The notes beneath the pieces are model-generated. The model made no database searches and was not told the origin of the DNA. It saw nothing but the letters and a program-made list of their open reading frames with translations. 51,283 nt of DNA from Streptomyces olivochromogenes (GTDB taxonomy: Bacteria; Actinomycetota; Actinomycetes; Streptomycetales; Streptomycetaceae), in assembly GCF_021538895.1 (NCBI RefSeq), contig NZ_JADDRL010000071.1, forward strand, positions 1 to 51,283, read 5' to 3'. This document shows, in pieces, positions 1 to 8,524 of the stretch. Made by a program: the position numbers and the translations under genes. How positions within the stretch are numbered: the stretch's first letter is position 1; each line of letters opens with the position of its first letter.

Positions 1-1
1 G

Positions 2-997
2 GGTCTGCCGGACGCGGACGCGACGGCCGCGCTGGTCCGGGTCGGCGGCACCGGCGGCAGCTGGCGCGGCAGCGCGGGCGTGCACGACCTGGCGAGCGGC
101 CGGAGGGCGGACCCGAACGCCCGCTTCCGGGCCGGTTCGACGACGAAGGTCGTGACGGCGGCGACCGTACTGAAGCTCGCGGCCGAGGGCCGGGTCGACC
201 TGAGCACCCCGATCCAGCACTACCTCCCGGGGCTGCTCACCCCGGACTTCGCGCCGATCACCGTACGGCAGCTGCTGAACCACACCAGCGGCATCCAGGC
301 GGGCGACGGCTGGGGCGACTCGTTCGAGGAGCAGTACGCGCACCGCTTCGACACGCTCACCCCCGCCCAGGTCGTGCGGTCCGCGGTGGCGAAGGGCCCG
401 GAGTTCTGTCCGGGCCACGCGCAGGACTACCTGAACATCAACTACACGATCCTCGGCATGCTGATCGAGAAGGTGACCGGCCGCTCCTACGCCGCCGAGG
501 CCACCCGGCTCGTGCTGCGCCCCGCCGGGATGCGGGACACCTGCTTCCCCGGCACCGACCCGCGCATCCACGGCCCGCACAACCACGGCTACCAGGCGGT
601 GAAGAAGGCCGACGGCGGCACGGAGTTGGTGGACGTGACGGACTGGAACCAGGCCGACCGGTGGGCCGCCGGTGACATGATCTCCACGACGGCCGACCTG
701 GAGCGGCTGCTCACCTCGCTCTTCCGGGGCCGGATCGTGCCCGGCCCGCAGCTGGAGGAGATGTTCACCGTCCCCTCGCACATCGAGGGCGCCACCTACA
801 GCGCGGGCCTGCAGCGGTTCGCGTACAAGGGCCGGGTGTACTGGCTCAAGAGCGGCGCGCGGTACGGCTACAGCGCGGTCGTCGGCGGCACCCGGGACCT
901 GAGCCGCACCCTCGTCTACTCGGTCGGCTCGACCGACGCCAAGGGCGAGACCATGAACCCGGTGGCCCAGCGGATCGCGCTGGCCGCGCTCAAGTGA
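2..997 (+). CDS. Serine beta-lactamase-fold hydrolase (class C / DD-peptidase family), 5' end cut off by the window
   Basis: The reading frame is open from base 2, so the true start and any signal peptide lie outside the window. The visible 331 residues form a beta-lactamase/transpeptidase-like fold. The nucleophile motif SxxK appears as GSTTK shortly after the start of the visible part, a YxN-type motif as YLN (in DYLNINYT), and the third motif (usually HTG or KTG) as KSG in LKSGARYGY. Members of this family hydrolyse or exchange D-Ala-D-Ala amides, or act as esterases or D-aminopeptidases; the exact substrate cannot be read from sequence. In Streptomyces they are usually exported. The gene ends 26 bp before the convergent stop of the NLR-like gene and has no evident functional link with it. 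The family call is firm, the specificity open. Confidence 0.85.
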   Translation, partial: GLPDADATAALVRVGGTGGSWRGSAGVHDLASGRRADPNARFRAGSTTKVVTAATVLKLAAEGRVDLSTPIQHYLPGLLTPDFAPITVRQLLNHTSGIQAGDGWGDSFEEQYAHRFDTLTPAQVVRSAVAKGPEFCPGHAQDYLNINYTILGMLIEKVTGRSYAAEATRLVLRPAGMRDTCFPGTDPRIHGPHNHGYQAVKKADGGTELVDVTDWNQADRWAAGDMISTTADLERLLTSLFRGRIVPGPQLEEMFTVPSHIEGATYSAGLQRFAYKGRVYWLKSGARYGYSAVVGGTRDLSRTLVYSVGSTDAKGETMNPVAQRIALAALK

Positions 998-1023
998 CGT
1001 CCGTCCTCCGGGGCCCCTGCGGA

Positions 1024-4000
1024 TCAGCCCAGGGGCTCGTCCAGCGGTACGTGCCGCACGCCCGGCAGATGGCCGTCCAGCTCACCGGGCTCGAACCGGC
1101 ACATGCCCACCGCGTGCCAGAACTCGCCGGTGACGTCGCCCTCGTACTTGTAGCCGCCGGAGGGTGACAGCGCCGCCCAGCCGCCCGGCATGCCGACCAG
1201 GGTGGCGCGCAGGGTGGCCGGGGCGTCGGCGGGGACGTTCCACAGCCGTACCGTGCCGTCCTCGCCGCCGCTGGCCAGCAGGGAGCCGTCCGGGCTGAAG
1301 GCCACCGCGAGCACCCGGCCGGTGTGGCCGGTCAGGGCCGCGGTCTCGCGGCCGGTGCGCGGATCCCACAGGCGGACGGCCCGGTCGTCGCCCGCCGTCG
1401 CCAGCAGGGGCCGCAGCGGATGCACGGCGGCCGTCCACAGCTTGCCGGTGTGGCCGGTCAGCCGGTGCACGACCGCGCCGTCCTTCCAGATCACCGCCTG
1501 GCCGTCCCAGGAGGCGCTGACCAGCCAGGAGCCGTCCGGGGCGAAGGCCACGGCGTAGACCCGGTCGGTGTGTCCGTCGAGCACGGCGGTGATCCGGCGG
1601 TCGGCCATGTCCCAGATCCGCACCTTGCGGTCGTCGCAGCCGGTGGCCAGCACGGCGTCGTCGGACCGGAAGGCGATGGCGCGGACCCGGCCGTAGTGCT
1701 CGGTGATGGTGGCGACGTGCGCCCCCGTGACCCGGTACCACAGCCGCACCGTGTCGTCGTCGTTGGCGGTGGCGATCAGATCGCCGTCGGCGCTGAACGC
1801 CTCGGCCCACACATGGTCCGTCTCGACGTCGAGTTCGCGCTGGTACTCGCCGGTGGCGGCGTTCCAGAGGTAGATGTCACCGTCGCTGCTCGCGGTGGCC
1901 AGCAGTGGGCCGGACGGCCCGAACACCGCGGAGACCAGGCGGTCGCTCTGTCCGGTCAGCCCGCGCAGCCGGCGGCCGGAGGCGGTGTGCCACAGCCGGA
2001 CGTACCCGTCGTTGCCGCCGGCCGCGAGCATCGAGCCGTCGGCGCTGAACGACAGGGTGCCGATCCGGCGTCCGTGGCCGCGCAGGATCCGCTTGCCCTG
2101 ACCGGTGGCCGGGTCCCACAGCCGTACGACCCCGTCGTTGCCGCCGGTCACCAGCAGCGAGTCGGAACCCGCGGCGGGCGTGTCTCCGTGCGGCCGGAAC
2201 TTGCACACCCAGACCGAGCCGCGGTGCTCGGCGGGCTGCCGGCTCAGCGGGACGGCGACCGGGTCGGCCTGCTCGTCGACGCGCCACAGCCGGACCACCC
2301 CGGCGCTGTCCCCCGCGGCGAGCAGCGTCCCGTCGGGGTCGAACAGCACCTGGTAGACGGCACCGCGGCAGCCGCCGAGCAGCCCGGCGCAGCCCCCGGC
2401 CTCCAGGTCCCACAGCCGCACCTCGCCGTCGGTGTCACCGCTGACCAGGAAGCGGCCGTCGGGGTGGAAGTCGAGGGTGTAGACGCGGCCGGAGTGACCG
2501 GTGAACTCGTGGCGCAGGGTCCGGGTCGCGAGGTCCCAGACCCGGACCGTGCCGTTGCGCCGGTCGTCGCCCCGGTCGCCGGTGGCCAGCAGGGTGCCGT
2601 CCGGGCTGTACCGCGCCCGGTACACCGCGCTCTGGTGGCCGGGCAGTTCGCCGACCTGCTGCCCGGTGGCCAGGTCCCACAGGCGTACGGCGGTGGAGGC
2701 GTCGCCGGTGACCAGGGTGGTGTTGTCCGGGGCGAAGCTCACCGTGTAGACGGGCGCGATGTGGCCGGGCAGCCGGTGCAGCGGTCGGCCCGAGGCGGTG
2801 TCCCAGACGGTGACCACGCCGTCGGCGTCCCCGGTGGCCAGCAGGGAGCCGTCGGTGTCGAGGGCGAGGGGCCAGACGCCGCGCGGGTGGATCTCCAGCA
2901 CGTGCAGGCAGCGGCCGGAGACCGGGTCCCACAGGCGTACGGTGCCATCCGAGCTGCCGCTGGCCAGCACCCGTGCGCGGAACTTGACCGCGTAGACCCG
3001 GCCGGTGTGCCCGCCCAGGGTGCGCAGCGGCATGCCGGTGACGGCGTCGCAGACGAGCACGCTGCCGTCCTCGCTGCCCGCGGCGAGGAGTTCGCCGTCG
3101 GGACTGTACGAGATGGGCTCGGGCAGCCGGCTGGTCCGCATGTCGAAGCCGTACGGGACGCCGACCGCGGAGGGTCTGAAGCCCGAGTCGACGCTCATGC
3201 CGGGGGCGATCGACGCGGTGGCCAGTTCGGGGGTGCCCGGCAGCCCGGGTCCGGTGGTCGCCGAGATCAGCGCCGCCTGCCGCCACCGGCCGCCGTCGAC
3301 CCGGGCGCCGGTCAGGTCGGTGCGGATCAGCCGGGCCCGTCTCAGGTCGGCGCCGCGCAGGTCGGCGTCGGTGAGATCCGCGCCGTCGAGCCGGGCGCCG
3401 GTCAGCCGGGCGTGCCGCAGGACGGCGCCGGAGAGGTTGGCGCCGACCAGCCGGGCGTCGGTGAGGTCGGCGCGGGTGAGGTCGACGCCGGCGAAGTCGC
3501 GGTGCGAGAGGTCCTCGCCGGCCAGGGCGGCACCGCGCAGGTCGGTGTGGGCGGGCACGCGCAGCCGGGTGAGAATCTTCACGGCGTTGGAGCGGGCGAC
3601 CTCCTGGCCCCGCGCGGTCGGCTCCGTGCCGTCGGGGGAGCCGCTCAGCTCCCGTTCGGCCCACTGCTGGCAGGTCCGGTGGTCGGCGAGGTCGCACAGG
3701 AACTCGACGGCGAGCTGGCTGAGTTGGCGGCGCGCCAGCAGGCTCGGGTCGCCGTCGGTCAGCCTGAGGGCGCAGGCGCGGGCGATGAGCCACTCCACCA
3801 CCGAGCCGTGGATGAACCGGAACACGCCGTCGGCGTTGCGCACCAGCAGGCTGCCGGAGCCGATGGCGTGCGCGGTCTGCGGCACCGACAGCCGGGTCTC
3901 CGCGAGCCCGGTGAGGGTCTCGGCGACATCGGTGAGCTCGTCCAGCCGCAGCGATTCCTGGCCGCTCTCCCACAGCCTGAGGGCGAGCGCGGTGACCGCG

Positions 4001-6903
4001 TTCCACAGCTGGTCGAGGCTCAGTCCGGGGGCCCGGCCGGCGCCGCCGCTGCCGCGCTGTTCCTCGAAGCCCAGCCAGGCGGTGAGCACTTCCTGGTAGA
4101 GCCCGGCGGGGCTGAGCGCGCGGCCCGCCCCGGCGACCGCGCGCAGCCGCTCGTCGTCGAGGTCGGCGACGAAGCCGAGCAGCCGGGGGTTGCGGCACAG
4201 CGCGAGCAGGTCGGGGATGGCGTCGAGGAGCCGCAGCCGGCGGTCGGCGGCCTGGGTGTCGCCGCCGTACCGGTTGACCAGGTAGGCGTGGATCTGCTGC
4301 GGGGTGAACTCCTGGACCGCGAGCACCCGGCGGTGCGGCAGCAGGCCGACACGTTCGCCGAGCGCGGTGAGCACCTGCCCCTGGGAGCGGAAGTGCTGGG
4401 TGCGGCTGCTGACCACGATCTTGGCGCTGTCCACGGCGGAGTCCAGCAGCACCTGGAGGCGTTCGGCGGCGCGGTCGTAGGTGACCTGGTTGACGAGTTC
4501 GTCGAAGCCGTCGAAGAGCAGCACGATCCGGCCCTGCTGGAGCATGTACCTGAAGGCGCGCAGGTCGATGTTGTCGACGCCGTGCGCGGCGAGGTGGGCG
4601 GCGACCAGGCCCTCGAAGGAGTAGGCCCGGTCCAGTGCGTTCAGTTCGATCAGCAGCGGGACGAGGTGCGGCAGTTCGGTGGGGATACGGCGGGCCAGCT
4701 CGCGCAGCGCGAAGGTCTTGCCGTGCCCGAAGTCGCCGAGGAGCAGTAGGAAGCGGCCCTGGTCGGAGTCGAGCAGCCGGAGCATGTCGTCGACCAGCCC
4801 GTCGCGGTCCTCGGCGTCGAGGCGCTCGATCTCCCGGTACCGCTGGGGCAGGTACATGCCCGGGGGGTAGCGGGGGTCGGTGCGCAGCCGCTCGCTCTGC
4901 CCGCTGACGTAGCCGCGCAGGTCGAGCAGGCCCTGGAACTCGGTGAAGCTGCGCACCCTGACGCCCCGGCGGCGGGCCTGGTCGCGCAGTTCGCGGGCGG
5001 GCGGCGGGCCGTCGTGGACGAGTTCGGCCTCGGTCTCGGAGTCGGCGGCGTGCACGAGGGCCACGAACCGGTCGATGTCCTGCCGGGTCGGGGTGCCGGT
5101 GTGCACGGCCACCCGCTGCTGCCGGACGAAGCCCGACTGGGTCCAGGTGACGAGGAGTTGGGGCACCGGCCCCTCGACCGGGCGGATCTGGGCGCCCTCG
5201 TGCCGGGTGCGGCAGACCTCGGAGACCCGGGCGAGCAGGATCTCGGCCGGGGACTGCACGGCGCGCGGTTCCGGCTCCGGCGCGGGTCGGCCGGCCGGAT
5301 CGGCCGAGGTCATGGCGCCCGGGCCGGCGCTGCCCGGACCGCCGTCCTCCTCCGGGCCGAAGGCGCGTTCGGCGCGCCGCCACTGGACCGGGCGCCGCTG
5401 CGGCTCGCCCGGACCCTGCCAGCTCGACAGGCCGTCGCGGCTGATGCGCAGCAGCTGGTGCCGGCCGGGTCCGACGGCGCCGATCACCGGCACCTCCCCG
5501 GTCGTGGTGGCCAGGGCGGGCAGCGCGCCGGGGTCGGTCGGGCCGTGCAGCAGCAGGTGCAGCCGGGGCGCGGTGAGCCGGGCGAGCACCTCGGTGTCGC
5601 GCAGCGGCCCCGCGCCGTCCTGGGCGCCGGCGGTCCGGCGGGCGGTGGCGGAGGGCCGGCCGGCGCCCGGGGAGTGGCGCAGGACGCCGATCCGCAGCCA
5701 GCCCTCGGTCTCGTGCGGGCGCAGCGCCTGGGCGAACCAGGCGGCCTGCTCGGCGCCGACCAGGCCGTACTGGTCGTCGCGGCGGTGGCTGTAGGCCATG
5801 GAGGAGTTCAGGCCCGCGACGACGGTGTGCAGCTCGGGCACGGGGAAGAGGGTCCACGGCTGGTCGCTGTCGAAGACGACGTCGAGGCCCTGGTAGAGCT
5901 CCTGGAACAGCCGGGCGTAATGCCGCCACTTCGGCCAGTACGGCGGCCGGGGCGGCATCTCGTCGGCCTCGCAGTTGCTGAAGTAGGCCTGGCAGGCGGC
6001 CTGGTTGACGTCCTGGCCGCCGGGCACGAGGGCGACCCGGTGCGGTTCGAGGCCGAGCAGGGCCCGCAGGCCGGTGAGGAAGGACAGGGCCTGTTCGAAC
6101 TCGCGGCGGCTGCCCGAGGCGGTCAGGTCGCCGGTGACCACCAGCAGATCGGGGGCGGGCGCTCCGGCGTCGGTGAGTTCGACGAGGTCGCCCCAGATCG
6201 CGGCCTGCAACTCGGCGGGGTCCAGGCCCCGGCCGAAGGCGGGCCCGGCCAGGTGGAGCACGTTGACCGCCTCCCGGGCCCGCAGGTCTCCGGAGACTCT
6301 CGGGTACACGGGCGGCGCGGCGGGCCTGCGGCGTCCCGCCCACGCGGGGCGCCCGACCGGTCTTCCGGGCGGCGCCACGGTCGGGGCCGCCGGGCCGGGA
6401 ACGGCCGGCCGGCCGTTCTGCCCCGGGTAGTCGGGGCGCAGACTGGGCCGGGCCCGGCCGTCGAGGGCCTGGCGGACGCGGGTGAGGAGCAGTTCGCGGG
6501 CGGCCGCCGGATCGGTGACCGGGACCAGGTCGACGTAGGTGATGGTGGCCAGCAGGCCCTCCACCGGGATGTCCTCGACCCGTACGGTGATCAGACGCCG
6601 CTCAGGGGCGTCGGGGTCGGCCCGTAACGCGGCCTGCCATTCCATGCGTCCGTACCGCGACCGCTCGTAGTTGCGGGACAGTACGGCGATGACCGCGGCG
6701 GATTCGCTGACCCCCCGGTCCATGAAATCGACGAAATTGGTGCCCGGCACGAAGTCCCAGGCCTGGAGTACCGTGCGATAACCGGCCTCCTCAAGGGACC
6801 AGGCGATCCAGGACGCCCAGCGTTCGTCGGCGGGTGAGTAGCTGATGAAGAAGTCCAATGGCCCGGTATCGGTGTCCCCCGGAGCGATCTGTCGCGCCAC
6901 CAT
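1024..6903 (-). CDS. NLR-like TIR - (degenerate) metallophosphoesterase - NACHT - pentapeptide - WD40 protein
   Basis: A 1,959-residue protein. The ATG at 6903 is chosen because the TIR domain begins about 15 residues later; the frame is open another 107 codons upstream, but that stretch looks non-coding. Domains in order: TIR (about 15-150, FISYSPADERW, BB-loop region AWDFVPGTNF, candidate catalytic Glu in RMEWQ near 87); calcineurin-like phosphoesterase fold (about 215-455) with most metal ligands lost; a conserved linker domain of unknown fold (about 550-670); NACHT NTPase (Walker A GDFGHGKT near 727, Walker B LLFDGFDEL near 795); pentapeptide repeats (about 1120-1205); then 15 WD40 repeats to the C-terminus. 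This is the architecture of STAND/NLR-type sensors, several families of which (Avs, bNACHT) defend against phage. The inferred model is WD40 sensing, NACHT oligomerisation and TIR NADase output. The gene stands alone. Codon 93 is TTA (6627-6625), so translation may depend on bldA. Confidence 0.9.
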   Translation of the reverse strand: MVARQIAPGDTDTGPLDFFISYSPADERWASWIAWSLEEAGYRTVLQAWDFVPGTNFVDFMDRGVSESAAVIAVLSRNYERSRYGRMEWQAALRADPDAPERRLITVRVEDIPVEGLLATITYVDLVPVTDPAAARELLLTRVRQALDGRARPSLRPDYPGQNGRPAVPGPAAPTVAPPGRPVGRPAWAGRRRPAAPPVYPRVSGDLRAREAVNVLHLAGPAFGRGLDPAELQAAIWGDLVELTDAGAPAPDLLVVTGDLTASGSRREFEQALSFLTGLRALLGLEPHRVALVPGGQDVNQAACQAYFSNCEADEMPPRPPYWPKWRHYARLFQELYQGLDVVFDSDQPWTLFPVPELHTVVAGLNSSMAYSHRRDDQYGLVGAEQAAWFAQALRPHETEGWLRIGVLRHSPGAGRPSATARRTAGAQDGAGPLRDTEVLARLTAPRLHLLLHGPTDPGALPALATTTGEVPVIGAVGPGRHQLLRISRDGLSSWQGPGEPQRRPVQWRRAERAFGPEEDGGPGSAGPGAMTSADPAGRPAPEPEPRAVQSPAEILLARVSEVCRTRHEGAQIRPVEGPVPQLLVTWTQSGFVRQQRVAVHTGTPTRQDIDRFVALVHAADSETEAELVHDGPPPARELRDQARRRGVRVRSFTEFQGLLDLRGYVSGQSERLRTDPRYPPGMYLPQRYREIERLDAEDRDGLVDDMLRLLDSDQGRFLLLLGDFGHGKTFALRELARRIPTELPHLVPLLIELNALDRAYSFEGLVAAHLAAHGVDNIDLRAFRYMLQQGRIVLLFDGFDELVNQVTYDRAAERLQVLLDSAVDSAKIVVSSRTQHFRSQGQVLTALGERVGLLPHRRVLAVQEFTPQQIHAYLVNRYGGDTQAADRRLRLLDAIPDLLALCRNPRLLGFVADLDDERLRAVAGAGRALSPAGLYQEVLTAWLGFEEQRGSGGAGRAPGLSLDQLWNAVTALALRLWESGQESLRLDELTDVAETLTGLAETRLSVPQTAHAIGSGSLLVRNADGVFRFIHGSVVEWLIARACALRLTDGDPSLLARRQLSQLAVEFLCDLADHRTCQQWAERELSGSPDGTEPTARGQEVARSNAVKILTRLRVPAHTDLRGAALAGEDLSHRDFAGVDLTRADLTDARLVGANLSGAVLRHARLTGARLDGADLTDADLRGADLRRARLIRTDLTGARVDGGRWRQAALISATTGPGLPGTPELATASIAPGMSVDSGFRPSAVGVPYGFDMRTSRLPEPISYSPDGELLAAGSEDGSVLVCDAVTGMPLRTLGGHTGRVYAVKFRARVLASGSSDGTVRLWDPVSGRCLHVLEIHPRGVWPLALDTDGSLLATGDADGVVTVWDTASGRPLHRLPGHIAPVYTVSFAPDNTTLVTGDASTAVRLWDLATGQQVGELPGHQSAVYRARYSPDGTLLATGDRGDDRRNGTVRVWDLATRTLRHEFTGHSGRVYTLDFHPDGRFLVSGDTDGEVRLWDLEAGGCAGLLGGCRGAVYQVLFDPDGTLLAAGDSAGVVRLWRVDEQADPVAVPLSRQPAEHRGSVWVCKFRPHGDTPAAGSDSLLVTGGNDGVVRLWDPATGQGKRILRGHGRRIGTLSFSADGSMLAAGGNDGYVRLWHTASGRRLRGLTGQSDRLVSAVFGPSGPLLATASSDGDIYLWNAATGEYQRELDVETDHVWAEAFSADGDLIATANDDDTVRLWYRVTGAHVATITEHYGRVRAIAFRSDDAVLATGCDDRKVRIWDMADRRITAVLDGHTDRVYAVAFAPDGSWLVSASWDGQAVIWKDGAVVHRLTGHTGKLWTAAVHPLRPLLATAGDDRAVRLWDPRTGRETAALTGHTGRVLAVAFSPDGSLLASGGEDGTVRLWNVPADAPATLRATLVGMPGGWAALSPSGGYKYEGDVTGEFWHAVGMCRFEPGELDGHLPGVRHVPLDEPLG

Positions 6904-7004
6904 GTATCCATAATGCCGTGAAAAGACAGGTTGAGACGGTCCGTTTCGAGGCGTTCCCCAGCGATCGGGTTTCACCCACGTACAGATGTGCGACCCTTCC
7001 TGGG

Positions 7005-8306
7005 ATGCGTGTCTTCTTGCGTCTGCATGTCCTCGACCGGGTGGCGATCGGTCTGCTGGTGGCCGGTCTCCTGTGCGTAGCCACAGGATGGCTGCCCACG
7101 GGACCGGCGTCCGACGCGATGAACCGCATCGCCCCGCTGCTGGCGTTCCTGGGCACGGTGATCGTGCTGGCCGAGCTGACCAGCAGGGCCGAGGTGTTCG
7201 ACGTGGTGGCCGCCCGCGTGGCACGGGCCGGCCGGGGCAGTTATCCCCTCCTGTTCCTGCTCTGCGTGGCCTTTGCCTCGGTCACCACCATCGCCCTGAA
7301 CCTGGACACCACCGCCGTCCTGCTCACCCCGGTGGTGCTGGCCCTCGCCACCCGGATCGGGATCGCGCCGGTGCCCCTGGCGATGACCACGGTGTGGCTG
7401 GCCAACACGGCGAGCCTGCTGCTGCCGGTCTCCAACTTGACGAACCTGCTGGCCGCGAACCGGGTCGCGCTGTCCCCGCTGGGCCTGGCCGGCCGGATGT
7501 GGGCGCCGCAACTCGCCGCCGTCGTGGTGACGATGGGGTGCCTGTGGATGTTCTTCTGGCGGCGCGGCAAGCGCGGGACGGAGGGCGTCCCGGACCTGGC
7601 CGACGCGCTGGCGGACCGGCCCGACCGGATCGGCGCGGGGGCCTCCGGTCCGGGTGCGGCGCGCGCCGGGGACGTACGCACGGACCGCGCCGACCGCTAC
7701 CGTCCGCCCGGCGTGCACCGGCCCGCCGACCGGGTCCTCTTCCGGGCCTGCGCCCTGGCCTGCGGCGGCTTCCTGATCGCCATCCTGGTGGCCGACGTAC
7801 CGCTGTGGATGGCCTCCGCGACCGCCGCGGCCGTCGCCGTGGCGGCCTTCGGGGTCCGGGACCGGTCGGAGCTGCGGCTGTCGCTGATCCCCTGGCGGCT
7901 GCTGATGATGGTGCCCGGCATGTTCCTGGTGGTCGAGACCGTCAACGCCCACGGGCTGCACGACGTGCTGGCCTCGGCGATCGGCGACGACGGCGGCACG
8001 CTCGGCCTGCTGCGCGCGGCGGCGGTCGGCGGCGGCCTGTCCAACGTCCTCAACAACCTCCCCGTCTACCTCGCCGGAGAGGCGGCCGTCCCGGTCGCCA
8101 ACCACGACCAGCTCCTCGCCCTGCTCGTCGGCACGAACGCGGGCCCGGTGATCACCCCGTGGGCGTCCCTGGCGACGCTGCTCTGGTACGAGCGGTGCCA
8201 TGCGTACGGGGTACGGGTGCCGGTGCGCCGACTGATGGGCACGGGCGCGGTACTGGCCGCGTCGGCGGTGCTGGCGTCGGTGACGGCGTTGGCGTTGACC
8301 CGCTAG
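7005..8306 (+). CDS. SLC13/ArsB-type (ion transporter superfamily) membrane permease
   Basis: A 433-residue integral membrane protein with about ten hydrophobic segments arranged as two similar halves around a charged cytoplasmic loop (about residues 190-235, rich in Arg, Asp and Gly). Each half carries an N-rich re-entrant motif typical of this superfamily: ALNLDTTAVLLTP in the first half, and GLSNVLNNLPVYL followed by TNAGPVITPWAS in the second. Related proteins move arsenite, dicarboxylates, sulfate or Na+/H+; the substrate is not readable here. The start is the ATG at 7005; an upstream in-frame extension to 6858 overlaps the divergent NLR-like gene and is hydrophilic. No arsR or arsC neighbour supports an arsenite role. 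Its stop (8304-8306) shares the palindrome CTAG with the convergent DUF397 stop, so the two coding regions overlap by 4 bp. Confidence 0.85.
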   Translation: MRVFLRLHVLDRVAIGLLVAGLLCVATGWLPTGPASDAMNRIAPLLAFLGTVIVLAELTSRAEVFDVVAARVARAGRGSYPLLFLLCVAFASVTTIALNLDTTAVLLTPVVLALATRIGIAPVPLAMTTVWLANTASLLLPVSNLTNLLAANRVALSPLGLAGRMWAPQLAAVVVTMGCLWMFFWRRGKRGTEGVPDLADALADRPDRIGAGASGPGAARAGDVRTDRADRYRPPGVHRPADRVLFRACALACGGFLIAILVADVPLWMASATAAAVAVAAFGVRDRSELRLSLIPWRLLMMVPGMFLVVETVNAHGLHDVLASAIGDDGGTLGLLRAAAVGGGLSNVLNNLPVYLAGEAAVPVANHDQLLALLVGTNAGPVITPWASLATLLWYERCHAYGVRVPVRRLMGTGAVLAASAVLASVTALALTR

Positions 8307-8524
8307 CCGTGGGTCTTCACGGCGCCGAGGAATGCCGCCCAGGCCGGCGCCGTGAAGACCAGGGCGGGGCCGGTGGGGGTCTTGCTGTCGCGTACGGGGA
8401 CGTGGGTGGGGGCGGCGAGGTCGTTCACTTCGAGGCAGTTCCCGCCGCTCTCGCCGCTGTACGTCGACTTGCGCCAGCCGGTCAGTACCGATGCATCAGG
8501 GATGCTGTTCTCGCTGTGCCTCAT
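8303..8524 (-). CDS. DUF397 domain protein
   Basis: A 73-residue protein of the DUF397 family: W-x-KSTYSGESGGNCLEV near the N-terminus, a PVRDSK motif in the middle, and PAWAAFLGAVK at the C-terminus. DUF397 proteins are the small acidic partners that almost always follow an Scr1/BldB-interacting XRE regulator in Streptomyces and are thought to modulate it. The ATG at 8524 lies inside the last codons of the upstream regulator gene (overlap 29 bp), so the pair is translationally coupled. Confidence 0.93.
   Translation of the reverse strand: MRHSENSIPDASVLTGWRKSTYSGESGGNCLEVNDLAAPTHVPVRDSKTPTGPALVFTAPAWAAFLGAVKTHG

Noticed and set aside
1324..4749. 1,141-codon open frame antisense to the WD40/NACHT region
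   Set aside because: It is a high-GC shadow: the opposite strand encodes well-defined WD40, pentapeptide and NACHT motifs, while this frame is repetitive Gly/Ala/Val/Arg sequence with no domain.
6904..7224. N-terminal extension of the NLR-like protein to 7224
   Set aside because: The added 107 residues are Pro/Arg-rich without structure, would overlap the start of the divergent permease gene, and the TIR domain begins naturally after the ATG at 6903.
7005..8306. Arsenite efflux pump (ArsB) of an ars operon
   Set aside because: The fold fits the broad ion-transporter superfamily, but no arsR, arsC or arsenic-related gene is adjacent, so only the superfamily call is kept.
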